From assembly GCA_028686565.1 (NCBI GenBank), contig JAQUBU010000007.1:1-22758 (forward strand): a DNA stretch of 22,758 nt, written 5' to 3'. This document shows positions 1 through 6,368 of the stretch, one piece after another. Each line of letters starts with the position of its first letter. The stretch's first letter is position 1. Below the pieces are notes generated by a model that did no database searches, was not told the DNA's origin, and was given only the letters and a program-made list of their open reading frames with translations. Origin of the DNA: Syntrophomonadaceae bacterium. Lineage in GTDB: Bacteria; Bacillota; Syntrophomonadia; Syntrophomonadales; Syntrophomonadaceae. The position numbers and the translations under genes were made by a program.

Positions 1-171
1 ATTGCGAGCGCAGCGCGGCAATCTTCCCCGGTAATTGATTACACAATGAAAAATGCTCTGACGCTTTTCGTTTATCGTGGCGGGTTATTACCCGTGATAA
101 TTGCGAGCGGTAGAGAAGCAATCTAAAATGACTTGGCGATGGATGGATTGCTTCGCTGCACTCGCAATGAC
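1..171. repeat. MITE-like palindromic repeat, copy 1 (family 1)
   Basis: This stretch is identical over all 171 bases to 22588-22758. It is built from three small modules of the form ATTGC-N(12-13)-GCAAT, at 1-22, 100-122 and 147-168, the last in opposite orientation to the first. A further small hairpin, CGGGT-TATT-ACCCG, lies at 81-94. The ends are inverted repeats: the right end reads CTCGCAATGAC, and the second copy shows the matching left end GTCATTGCGAG. The window starts three bases inside this element. There is no coding capacity. It looks like a non-autonomous, short palindromic element; similar GTCATTGCGAG-type repeats are, as I recall, scattered in many bacterial genomes. The mobilising enzyme is not in the window. 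Confidence 0.85.
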
Positions 172-233
172 ATAAAAGACAGCTCGCGATGTTCGTCAAT
201 ATGGAATTATAAACAGTTTATTTTATTGCTTTT

Positions 234-258
234 ACGGGCTTTTCAGCCTGTTCTTTTG
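234..258 (+). terminator. Possible intrinsic terminator of a gene upstream of the window
   Basis: The arms ACGGGCT (234-240) and AGCCTGT (245-251) can form a 7-bp RNA stem with one G-U pair and a TTTC loop, followed by TCTTTT. It lies between the repeat and the rpmG promoter, where a terminator for an upstream transcript is expected. The stem is short, so this is tentative. Between 172 and 487 I see no gene or tRNA; apart from this hairpin and the rpmG promoter the stretch holds nothing I can name. Confidence 0.35.
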
Positions 259-417
259 GTCAGAAAGTTGAGTATCTAATTGAAAAGTAAGGTGAGGGGT
301 TAGGGATAACTCTTGCTGCGATCTTCAAGCCAAACTTTTATGATTGGAGGCTTTTCTCAATAGCAAATCCAGACGGTTGAGCGGGTAACATTATTTAGCG
401 GCCAGAGCGAAAGCTAT

Positions 418-447
418 TTGACATAAGGAATAGGCTTATGATAGAGT
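418..447 (+). promoter_or_regulatory. Candidate sigma-A promoter of the rpmG-secE-nusG operon
   Basis: A perfect -35 hexamer TTGACA (418-423) is followed after 18 bases by TAGAGT (442-447), a 4/6 match to TATAAT. It lies about 40 bases before the rpmG start. A TATGAT at 437-442 is a better hexamer but is only 13 bases from the -35. No competing promoter is seen up to rplA, so this probably drives rpmG to rplA and, past the attenuator, rplJL. Confidence 0.5.
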
Positions 448-487
448 ATTATAGAATTTTTGTGCACAGGATGGAGGTGTCATTATC

Positions 488-637
488 GTGAGGGTTGGAA
501 TTACCATGGCGTGCAGTGATTGTAAACAACGCAACTATACAGCCACCAGAGATAAGAAAAAGCAGACTGAGAAACTGGAAATAAAGAAATATTGCAAGTT
601 TTGCAATACACATACGGTTCATAAGGAGATTAAGTAA
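488..637 (+). CDS. rpmG: 50S ribosomal protein L33
   Basis: A 49-residue protein starting at GTG, with GGAGGTG eight bases upstream (473-479). It begins MRVGITMACSDCKQRNYT, the typical Firmicutes L33 N-terminus, and ends with YCKFCNTHTVHKEIK. Two CxxC pairs (C9/C12 and C36/C39) form the zinc ribbon, so this is the zinc-binding (C+) form of L33, a small protein of the large ribosomal subunit near the E site. It is the first gene of the operon and is followed after eight bases by secE, the same order as in Bacillus. An internal ATG at residue 7 is not preferred because family members start with MRV. Confidence 0.95.
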   Translation: MRVGITMACSDCKQRNYTATRDKKKQTEKLEIKKYCKFCNTHTVHKEIK

Positions 638-645
638 TCAGGGAT

Positions 646-900
646 GTGAATATATTGGGTAAGAACAATGTTCCTGCTGCTAAAGAGATTAATGTCAAAG
701 GGTATTGGGAAAACGGCAAGCAGTATTTCAATAATGTCTACAGTGAGCTAAAAAAAGTTCATTGGCCCGGCAGGCAGCAGTTAATGGCTTATACTGGAGT
801 TGTTCTGTTTTCTGTTATTGTAGTAAGTCTGATATTATGGATATTTGATTCCGGGCTCTCGTTTTTGTTGGACAAATTGTTTAATGCCTTTGGACAATAA
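646..900 (+). CDS. secE: Preprotein translocase subunit SecE
   Basis: An 84-residue small membrane protein. After a polar N-terminus comes an amphipathic stretch with the SecE signature (YFNNVYSELKKVHWPGRQQ, about residues 27-45) and then one transmembrane helix (about residues 47-67). SecE clamps the two halves of SecY in the protein-conducting channel. The GTG start at 646 has only a weak ribosome binding site; an in-frame TTG at 655 is an alternative and would shorten it by three residues. The stop codon overlaps the nusG start by one base (TAATG), which suggests translational coupling. Confidence 0.93.
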   Translation: MNILGKNNVPAAKEINVKGYWENGKQYFNNVYSELKKVHWPGRQQLMAYTGVVLFSVIVVSLILWIFDSGLSFLLDKLFNAFGQ

Positions 901-1523
901 TGGAAGGGGTGGGTCTAATTAGCGTAGACCAGCAATTAGAACTGGACAAAAATACGGAGAGTGAAAATAGTATCGACCTGGACGAGGGGCAAAAGTGGCA
1001 GGGTGATTGGTATGTCGTACATACCTATTCCGGTTATGAAAACAAAATCAAGGTGGACCTGGCTAAAAGAGTAGAATCCATGAATATGCAGGACAAGATA
1101 TTCGATGTAATTATTCCGGAAGAACAGGAAGTCGAATATAAAAGTGGTAAGAGAAAGGTAACCACCAAGAGGGTTTTCCCCGGCTATGTCATCGTCAACA
1201 TGATAATGAGTGAAGATTCATGGTATGTGGTAAGACATACCCCAGGTGTTACTGGATTTGTGGGCAGCGGCGGCAAACCCATTGCCTTGCTTGCTGATGA
1301 AATCAATAAGATATTAAGACAAATGGGATTGCTGGAAAAGAAGACAAAAATTATCGACATTGAAATCGGTGAGAATATTCGCGTAAAAACAGGACCATTT
1401 GCTAATTTTGAAGGTGTGGTTAGAGAACTGTTACCGGAGCGCGGTAAAATCAGGGTTAATATTTCTATGTTTGGCAGGGAAACCCCTGTGGAATTGGAAT
1501 ATGAGCAAATTGAGAAAATGTAG
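900..1523 (+). CDS. nusG: Transcription termination/antitermination protein NusG
   Basis: A 207-residue NusG that binds RNA polymerase and modulates pausing and termination, and in many bacteria contacts the ribosome. The NGN domain starts at WYVVHTYSGYENKIK (about residue 37) and includes the FPGYVIVNM segment; the C-terminal KOW domain is seen at IRVKTGPFANFEGVV (about residues 160-174). It is about 30 residues longer than Bacillus NusG because of an acidic N-terminal tail rich in Glu and Asp (about residues 10-33). The ATG overlaps the secE stop by one base and has no good ribosome binding site of its own. An in-frame GTG at 909 is possible, but no later in-frame start codon would remove the tail. 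Confidence 0.95.
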   Translation: MEGVGLISVDQQLELDKNTESENSIDLDEGQKWQGDWYVVHTYSGYENKIKVDLAKRVESMNMQDKIFDVIIPEEQEVEYKSGKRKVTTKRVFPGYVIVNMIMSEDSWYVVRHTPGVTGFVGSGGKPIALLADEINKILRQMGLLEKKTKIIDIEIGENIRVKTGPFANFEGVVRELLPERGKIRVNISMFGRETPVELEYEQIEKM

Positions 1524-1535
1524 GGAGGTGGGAAA

Positions 1536-1961
1536 GTGGCTAAAAGAGTAATGGGAAAGGTATCACTGCAAATAGCAGCAGGCAAAGCAACTCCTGCGCC
1601 GCCAGTGGGACCGGCTTTGGGGCAATATGGAGTTAACATAATGGGTTTTTGTAAAGAATATAATGCAAGAACCGCTAACCAGTCAGGATATATTGTTCCA
1701 GTTGAAATAACTGTTTTTGAGGACAGATCTTTTTCCTTTGTAATAAAATCACCACCGGCATCAGACTTGCTTAAAAAAGCAGCCAATGTCGAAAAAGGTT
1801 CTGGAGAACCCAATCGTAATAAGGTAGGTAAAGTTACCCGGGCCAAGCTGGAAGAGATTGCTGCTACCAAGAAGGAAGATCTTAATGCCAATGATATCGA
1901 GGCAGCTATTAAAATGATTGAAGGTACAGCCCGCAGCATGGGTCTTGAGGTAGTTGAGTAA
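1536..1961 (+). CDS. rplK: 50S ribosomal protein L11
   Basis: A 141-residue protein, the standard L11 length. It begins MAKRVMGKVSLQIAAGKATP and has the conserved PPVGPALGQYGVNIMGFCKEYN segment (split here as PPVGPALGQYGVN then IMGFCKEYN). L11 binds the GTPase-associated centre of 23S rRNA together with L10, and is the site of action of thiopeptides and of RelA-type stringent signalling. The start is GTG with GGGAGGTG at 1523-1530, which overlaps the nusG stop codon. It is cotranscribed with nusG (12-base gap) and followed by rplA. Confidence 0.97.
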   Translation: MAKRVMGKVSLQIAAGKATPAPPVGPALGQYGVNIMGFCKEYNARTANQSGYIVPVEITVFEDRSFSFVIKSPPASDLLKKAANVEKGSGEPNRNKVGKVTRAKLEEIAATKKEDLNANDIEAAIKMIEGTARSMGLEVVE

Positions 1962-1987
1962 ACCTGACGGTTTTCGATAATTCGTCA

Positions 1988-2021
1988 TTGTGCGAAGCAC
2001 AAAATGTGGGAGGTTAACCAC
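1988..2021 (+). other. Small hairpins in the rplK-rplA gap
   Basis: The 86-base gap contains a perfect TTGTGC-GAA-GCACAA hairpin (1988-2002) and a second, GTGG...CCAC around the palindrome GGTTAACC (2006-2021). There is no T tract, so these are not terminators. They could be mRNA structures controlling rplA translation, or a processing site. L1 is known to repress its own operon mRNA in other bacteria, but I cannot match a known L1 site here. Confidence 0.3.
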
Positions 2022-2047
2022 CGAAATAACCACAAGGAGGTTTTAAA

Positions 2048-2749
2048 GTGAAAAGAGGAAAAGCATACAAAGAGGCTAATGCCAAAATTGAGCGTTTTAA
2101 GCTCTATGAACCAGCCGAAGCACTGGAACTGGTCAAAGAGGTTGCAAGTGCCAAGTTTGACGAGACGGTTGAAGTTCATATTAAATTAGGAGTAGATCCC
2201 CGTCATGCTGACCAACAGGTGAGAGGCACGGTTAGTTTACCCTATGGAACCGGTAAAACCAGAAAAGTATTAGTATTTGCCAAGGGTGAAAAGGTTAAAG
2301 AAGCCGAAGCAGCAGGGGCTGATTACGCAGGCGGCGAAGAACTGGCGGAAAAAATTCAAGGCGGATGGTTTGATTTTGATGTTGCCGTAGCTACCCCCGA
2401 CATGATGGCGGTAGTTGGTAAATTGGGCAAAATATTAGGTCCTCGTGGTTTAATGCCCAACCCCAAAGCGGGTACGGTTACATTTGATGTGGAGCGGACC
2501 ATCACGGAATTGAAAGCTGGCCGAATTGAATATCGCGTTGACAAGAACTCTATTGTTCATGCACCTATAGGCAGAGTATCTTTCGAGATGGATAAACTGC
2601 AGGGCAACCTGAATGCTTTTGCTGAAGCCCTTATCAAGGCTAAACCAGCAGCTGCCAAGGGACAATATATGCGTTCGGTAAGTGTTTGTTCTACCATGAG
2701 CCCGGGCATTAAAATAAATCCGCTTGTATTAATGGCGGCTAACAAGTAG
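2048..2749 (+). CDS. rplA: 50S ribosomal protein L1
   Basis: A 233-residue protein of normal L1 length. It begins MKRGKAYKEANAKIERF and contains the conserved DPRHADQQVRGTVSLP and GKLGKILGPRGLMPNPKAGT segments (residues split only by family landmarks). L1 forms the mobile stalk at the ribosomal E site on 23S rRNA helices 76-78 and, in other bacteria, is a translational repressor of the L11-L1 mRNA. The GTG start has an excellent AAGGAGGT site at 2034-2041. It is the last gene before the L10 leader and attenuator. Confidence 0.97.
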   Translation: MKRGKAYKEANAKIERFKLYEPAEALELVKEVASAKFDETVEVHIKLGVDPRHADQQVRGTVSLPYGTGKTRKVLVFAKGEKVKEAEAAGADYAGGEELAEKIQGGWFDFDVAVATPDMMAVVGKLGKILGPRGLMPNPKAGTVTFDVERTITELKAGRIEYRVDKNSIVHAPIGRVSFEMDKLQGNLNAFAEALIKAKPAAAKGQYMRSVSVCSTMSPGIKINPLVLMAANK

Positions 2750-2777
2750 AATACTAAATAGCAACTTTAGAAAAACA

Positions 2778-2908
2778 AACTGCAGACAGCCGGCGGCGCA
2801 AGCCATAATGAACGCAAGTTCACCTGCCGAGGTTAATTATAGATAGTTAATGCTTAAAAGCGTGACATTTTATGAACCTCTGCAGATGCCTGCAGAGGTT
2901 TTATTATT
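2778..2908 (+). promoter_or_regulatory. Ribosomal protein L10 leader with attenuator
   Basis: The rplA-rplJ gap carries the hallmark of the L10 leader: a GCAGACAGCCGGCGGCGCAA strand (from 2782) with a facing GTTCACCTGCCGAGGT strand (2818-2833). Together they can form the arm that in other bacteria binds the L10(L12)4 complex through a kink-turn. An intrinsic terminator follows at 2875-2908. In B. subtilis this leader controls rplJL by transcription attenuation. Here CTGCAGA (2780-2786) is the exact complement of TCTGCAG (2879-2885) in the 5' arm of the terminator, so a competing antiterminator pairing is possible (inference). Confidence 0.85.
2875..2908 (+). terminator. Intrinsic terminator (attenuator) in the L10 leader
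   Basis: A perfect 11-bp stem, AACCTCTGCAG (2875-2885) and CTGCAGAGGTT (2890-2900), with loop ATGC, runs into TTATTATT. It lies 125 bases before rplJ, inside the operon, so it should act conditionally, setting the ratio of rplJL to rplKA transcription. Confidence 0.88.
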
Positions 2909-3013
2909 AATTATGAATACTAAATATTAATTCTAAATTGATGAAGCAAAAGGAAATGCCTTTTGCCAGCTAATTCAAAATCCAAAATCCAAAATTTAAA
3001 ATTAAGAATTTTT
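2909..3013. other. AT-rich low-complexity spacer between attenuator and rplJ
   Basis: About 100 bases with very biased composition separate the attenuator from the rplJ ribosome binding site. It contains near-repeats of CAAAATC and AAATT motifs (2977-3003) and a perfect 8-bp hairpin GCAAAAGG-AAATG-CCTTTTGC (2945-2965). It has no reading frame of note. The two A/T-rich flanks around a central hairpin suggest a small inserted element, but I cannot define its ends. Confidence 0.35.
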
Positions 3014-3032
3014 TTAAGGGGGGTGAATATGA

Positions 3033-3554
3033 ATGCCCAAAATCGAAACCAAAAAACAGGTGGTCCAGGAGATAGAACAAAAATTGCAGGATGCAATGTT
3101 AGTTGTTTTTACCGACTATCGGGGAATTAATGTGGATGAAATGACTAATCTCAGGAATAAATTGCGCGCCCCTGGGGTTGAATACAAAATCCTCAAGAAC
3201 ACTCTGACAGAATTTGCGTTAAGCAATACCGGTCACAGTGATATTGTTCCGTATATCAGCGGTCCCAATGCCGTATTGTTCAGCAATACTGATCCAGTGG
3301 AACCAACCAAAGCTATTTATGAGTTTATAAAGCAATATAAAAAGCTGGAAGTAAAAGTTGCAATTCTGCAAGGTCAAATGCTGACAGCGGACAAAGTAAA
3401 ATCATTGGCGGATTTGCCGCCGCGTGATGCATTGCTTGCTCAGGTACTGGGAACCATGCAGGCTCCTATAACCAGTTTTGTACGAGTTTTGAATGCTAAC
3501 ATTACAGGTTTGGTAAGAGTACTGGATCAGATCAAGGATCAAAAAGCCAGCTAA
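3033..3554 (+). CDS. rplJ: 50S ribosomal protein L10
   Basis: A 173-residue L10, the base of the ribosomal stalk. The N-terminal rRNA-binding part is recognised from VVFTDYRGINVDEMTNLR and the central part from EYKILKNTL and ISGPNAVLFS; the C-terminal helix (about residues 147-170) is where L7/L12 dimers dock. The ATG has GGGGGGTG about eight bases upstream. An out-of-frame ATG four bases earlier overlaps it (ATGAATG). L10 with L12 probably binds the leader RNA upstream to control its own synthesis. Confidence 0.97.
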   Translation: MPKIETKKQVVQEIEQKLQDAMLVVFTDYRGINVDEMTNLRNKLRAPGVEYKILKNTLTEFALSNTGHSDIVPYISGPNAVLFSNTDPVEPTKAIYEFIKQYKKLEVKVAILQGQMLTADKVKSLADLPPRDALLAQVLGTMQAPITSFVRVLNANITGLVRVLDQIKDQKAS

Positions 3555-3628
3555 TTGTGATCTTAAAACTAAATGCCGTATGGTAAAAAATAATAAACGC
3601 TTAGCGTAAAAATTAGGAGGGTATTTTA

Positions 3629-4003
3629 ATGAGCAAAGTACAGGAAGTAATTGATATTGTTAAACAGTTGACCGTTTTGGAATTATCCGAACTGGTAAAA
3701 GCTCTGGAAGAAGAGTTTGGCGTAAGCGCCGCTGCCCCCGTTGCCATGGCTTCAGCTCCTGCAACCGCAGCAGCAGAAGCTGTTGAAGAACAGTTTGAAT
3801 TTGATGTTATTCTTACCTCTTCAGGGGAAAAGAAGATCAATGTTATCAAGGTAGTTCGGGAAATTACCGGTTTGGGTCTGAAAGAAGCCAAAACTCTGGT
3901 TGATGAGTGCCCCAATCCTATAAAAGAGAAAGTAACCAAGGAAGAGTCTGCTCAGATTAAAGCTAAGATCGAAGAAGCTGGCGGCAGCGTAGAAGTTAAA
4001 TAA
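3629..4003 (+). CDS. rplL: 50S ribosomal protein L7/L12
   Basis: A 124-residue stalk protein. The N-terminal dimerisation domain (residues 1-34) is followed by an Ala/Pro-rich hinge (about residues 36-52) and the C-terminal factor-binding domain with the conserved KINVIKVVREITGLGLKEAK segment (about residues 69-88). Several copies per ribosome recruit EF-Tu, EF-G and other GTPases. AGGAGGG at 3616-3622 precedes the ATG. A short palindrome ACGCTTAGCGT lies at 3597-3607. Unusually, rpoB does not follow: the operon is closed by a strong terminator facing topB. Confidence 0.97.
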   Translation: MSKVQEVIDIVKQLTVLELSELVKALEEEFGVSAAAPVAMASAPATAAAEAVEEQFEFDVILTSSGEKKINVIKVVREITGLGLKEAKTLVDECPNPIKEKVTKEESAQIKAKIEEAGGSVEVK

Positions 4004-4028
4004 TTACCCGCTTTATATAGCAAAATGA

Positions 4029-4066
4029 AAAGGTCTTTCCGGGATATTCCGGAAAGACCTTTATTT
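4029..4066. terminator. Bidirectional terminator between rplL and topB
   Basis: A perfect 14-bp inverted repeat, AAAGGTCTTTCCGG (4029-4042) and CCGGAAAGACCTTT (4049-4062), with a six-base loop. On the plus strand it continues TTTATTTTG; on the minus strand it continues TTTCATTTTG. It lies between convergent genes and its right arm touches the topB stop codon, so it should stop transcripts from both sides. Confidence 0.9.
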
Positions 4067-6187
4067 TGCCTTTGAAAAGTCAAAAACTATTTTATCGCCG
4101 TCAAAACGCAGACAGGCATCGAAAAGAGTACCCTTTTTGGATATAAAACCCTTAATTAACTGGGAACGGCCTGACTGCAAAATACTATTTATGTTTTCGA
4201 GGCTGATTTCCTGTCCGGCGATATTCTTCCAGATTACAAATTTGCAGCCGCTGCGAAATCCGCTGCAGCCGTATCCCTTTTTACCTTCAATGATACTGTT
4301 GCCGCACAGTGGGCAATTGCCCAAACTGCCCGCTTCAATCCCGGGGTTAAGCTTTGCTGATTTATTCGGTCTTGGATTTTCTTTCTTTACATCACGCAAC
4401 ATTTCGTATAAAAGCTGTTTTATTTCCTGCATAAAAACTTCTTCACTATACTGGCCTTTTTCAATGTCACTGAGCCTTTTTTCCCATTCCCCGGTCATTT
4501 CTGGATCTTTAAGCCGAGGCATGACTATATCAATTAGTTCCTGGCCTTTACTGGTAGCCAGGAGAGATTTCTTCTCGCGCTTAATATAACCGGTAGCAAT
4601 GAGTTTTTCGATGATTGCGGCACGGGTAGCCGGTGTGCCCAGACCTTTGCCTTTCATGGCGTCTTTGAGTTTTTTATCATCAAGCACCTTGCCGGCATTT
4701 TCCATGGCAGATAGTAAATCAGCTTCATTATATCGTTTGGGGGGCTGATGCTGCTTTTCTTCAATTTTGAGATCAGTCAAAGTAACTGCTTCCTGCTCCT
4801 TTACAAACGGCAGTGTTTGCTCACGGCTTTCACTTCCGCTTATTGTTTTCCATCCTGGGTCCAAGAGGACTCTGCCTTTGGAGATAAAGGTTTCCGATCC
4901 CAGTGCGGTGGTAATTGCGGTTTGTGAATATCTGGCTGGCGGGTAGAACATAGCAAGCATTCTTTGGGCTACCAGAAGGTAGATGAGTTTTTCATTCTTG
5001 GACAGGGATTGCAGATTAGGTGGTTTGGCGGTGATTATTATTGCAGTATGGTCAGTTACCTTGCTGTTATCTACATATCTTTTGCTGTTAATGCTGCCGT
5101 TAATATTCTTTAAAAAAGGCGATAATTCTGTATTAGCTAGTGCCTGCATACGTTCAGGGAGGCTTAGCGCCAATGATTTTGTTAAGTAGCGGGAATCGCT
5201 TCGGGGGTATGTTAGCAATTTGGCTTCATAAAGCCTTTGGGCGATTTTTAATGTTTGTTCAGCAGTTAAGCCATATTTTTGATTAGCCAGTTTTTGCAGG
5301 TCATTGAGATTAAAAAGCAGAGGCGGGTTTTCTTTACTTTCTTTCTGCTGCAGCTTTTTTATTAAGCCTTTCATCAGGGGGGTAAACTGCTTGTATAGTT
5401 GATCTGCTTTCTCTGAGGCAGCAATTTGCTCTTGCTTGCCTTTAAACCACTTCCCGCGGTAAGTATCGCCCGCCTCGGTAACAAATTCTGCCCATAACTC
5501 AAAATAGGGATGAGGAACGAAGTTATCAATTTCGCGGTCACGTGCCACGATTAAGGCCAGAGTTGGTGTCTGGACACGGCCTACACTGAGTTTATCATTA
5601 TATTTTACGCTGAGTGCACGGGTTGCATTAATTCCTACCAACCAGTCTGCCTGGCTGCGAGCTCTAGCGGAATAATAAAGATTTTCCATGCTTGTGCCAG
5701 CTCGCAAGGCTGAAAAAGAATCGTTAACAGCTTTATCAGTGGTTTCAGAGAGCCACAAACGCATAAAAGGTTTGTGACACTGACAGTAAGTATATATGTA
5801 GCGAAAAATTAATTCTCCTTCACGTCCGGCATCACAGCCGTTAATTATGTCTTTTACATCAGCGCGCTGCAAAAGTTGCTTAATTATACTTAATTGCTTA
5901 AGACTTTCTTTACGGGGGACCAGTATAAAATCTCGGGGCAATATAGGAAGAGAATTAGCAGTCCATCTCTTTAATGCGGGGTCATAGACCTCAGGCATGG
6001 CCAATTCAAGCAGATGACCTAAAGCCCAGGTTATAATCATGCCGGAGCTCTCCAAAAACCCGTCTTTATTATTGAATTTATCTTTTAATACTCTGGCAAT
6101 ATCACGTGCAACAGAAGGCTTTTCGCACAGTAATAACGTTTTAAAACCATTGGATTGACTATTTCTTTTTATTGTTGACTCAGACAT
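4061..6187 (-). CDS. topB: DNA topoisomerase III (type IA)
   Basis: A 708-residue type IA topoisomerase that cuts and reseals one DNA strand, relaxing supercoils and resolving joined molecules. The Toprim domain shows LLLCEKPSVARDIA (Glu22) and DAGREGELIFRY (Asp119, Glu123, Glu125). The catalytic tyrosine is Tyr327 in LLTYPRSDSRYL. TPATRAAIIEKL in the second half is also typical. The C-terminus has a zinc-ribbon-like repeat with CPLC and a downstream Cys pair (CSGFRSGC). The length fits firmicute TopB. AAAAGGTG precedes the ATG on the minus strand (6193-6200). It is transcribed towards rplL and divergent from recD2; its presence here separates rplL from rpoB. The N-terminal 12 residues are polar and not conserved. 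Confidence 0.95.
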   Translation of the reverse strand: MSESTIKRNSQSNGFKTLLLCEKPSVARDIARVLKDKFNNKDGFLESSGMIITWALGHLLELAMPEVYDPALKRWTANSLPILPRDFILVPRKESLKQLSIIKQLLQRADVKDIINGCDAGREGELIFRYIYTYCQCHKPFMRLWLSETTDKAVNDSFSALRAGTSMENLYYSARARSQADWLVGINATRALSVKYNDKLSVGRVQTPTLALIVARDREIDNFVPHPYFELWAEFVTEAGDTYRGKWFKGKQEQIAASEKADQLYKQFTPLMKGLIKKLQQKESKENPPLLFNLNDLQKLANQKYGLTAEQTLKIAQRLYEAKLLTYPRSDSRYLTKSLALSLPERMQALANTELSPFLKNINGSINSKRYVDNSKVTDHTAIIITAKPPNLQSLSKNEKLIYLLVAQRMLAMFYPPARYSQTAITTALGSETFISKGRVLLDPGWKTISGSESREQTLPFVKEQEAVTLTDLKIEEKQHQPPKRYNEADLLSAMENAGKVLDDKKLKDAMKGKGLGTPATRAAIIEKLIATGYIKREKKSLLATSKGQELIDIVMPRLKDPEMTGEWEKRLSDIEKGQYSEEVFMQEIKQLLYEMLRDVKKENPRPNKSAKLNPGIEAGSLGNCPLCGNSIIEGKKGYGCSGFRSGCKFVIWKNIAGQEISLENINSILQSGRSQLIKGFISKKGTLFDACLRFDGDKIVFDFSKAK

Positions 6188-6280
6188 AATTACACCTTTT
6201 CTTTGATAAGATTTTAAAAAAAATGAAGTAAAAGCGAATATTGCAAGGAATTGGGGGGATATTTTTTAACTTGATTATAT

Positions 6281-6289
6281 ATTTTAGCA
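6281..6289 (-). promoter_or_regulatory. Possible extended -10 promoter of topB
   Basis: On the minus strand this reads TGCTAAAAT, an extended -10 (TGn plus a 5/6 match to TATAAT), about 95 bases before the topB start. No clear -35 is seen. The intergenic region is very AT-rich, so chance matches are likely. Confidence 0.3.
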
Positions 6290-6341
6290 TAGAATTTGTG
6301 TTCTATTCGTTTTAGATATATATGTTAGCTGGGATAATTAC

Positions 6342-6347
6342 TATAAT
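6342..6347 (+). promoter_or_regulatory. Possible -10 element of recD2
   Basis: A perfect TATAAT lies 21 bases before the ATG at 6369, but no good -35 is seen 16-18 bases upstream. If used, transcription would begin at about 6354, leaving a very short leader, which suits the TTG start at 6390 better than the ATG. Confidence 0.35.
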
Positions 6348-6368
6348 TAGAGATAAGACATAGATTCG

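Noticed and set aside
172..417. tRNA genes upstream of rpmG, as found in several relatives
   Set aside because: I looked for a cloverleaf and for TTCGAnnC-type T-loop sequences and found none.
1184..1939. A 251-codon open frame on the minus strand across nusG and rplK
   Set aside because: It lies wholly antisense to two certain ribosomal-operon genes, has low-complexity Ser/Leu/Pro-rich composition and no ribosome binding site; it is a shadow frame.
1985..2007. GTCATTGTGCGAAGCACAAAATG in pieces resembles the start of the family-1 repeat
   Set aside because: Only the first seven bases match and no second end is present; the simple hairpin explains it better than a degenerate element.
4137..4589. 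A 150-codon plus-strand frame inside topB
   Set aside because: It is antisense to the conserved C-terminal part of topB and resembles no protein; shadow frame.
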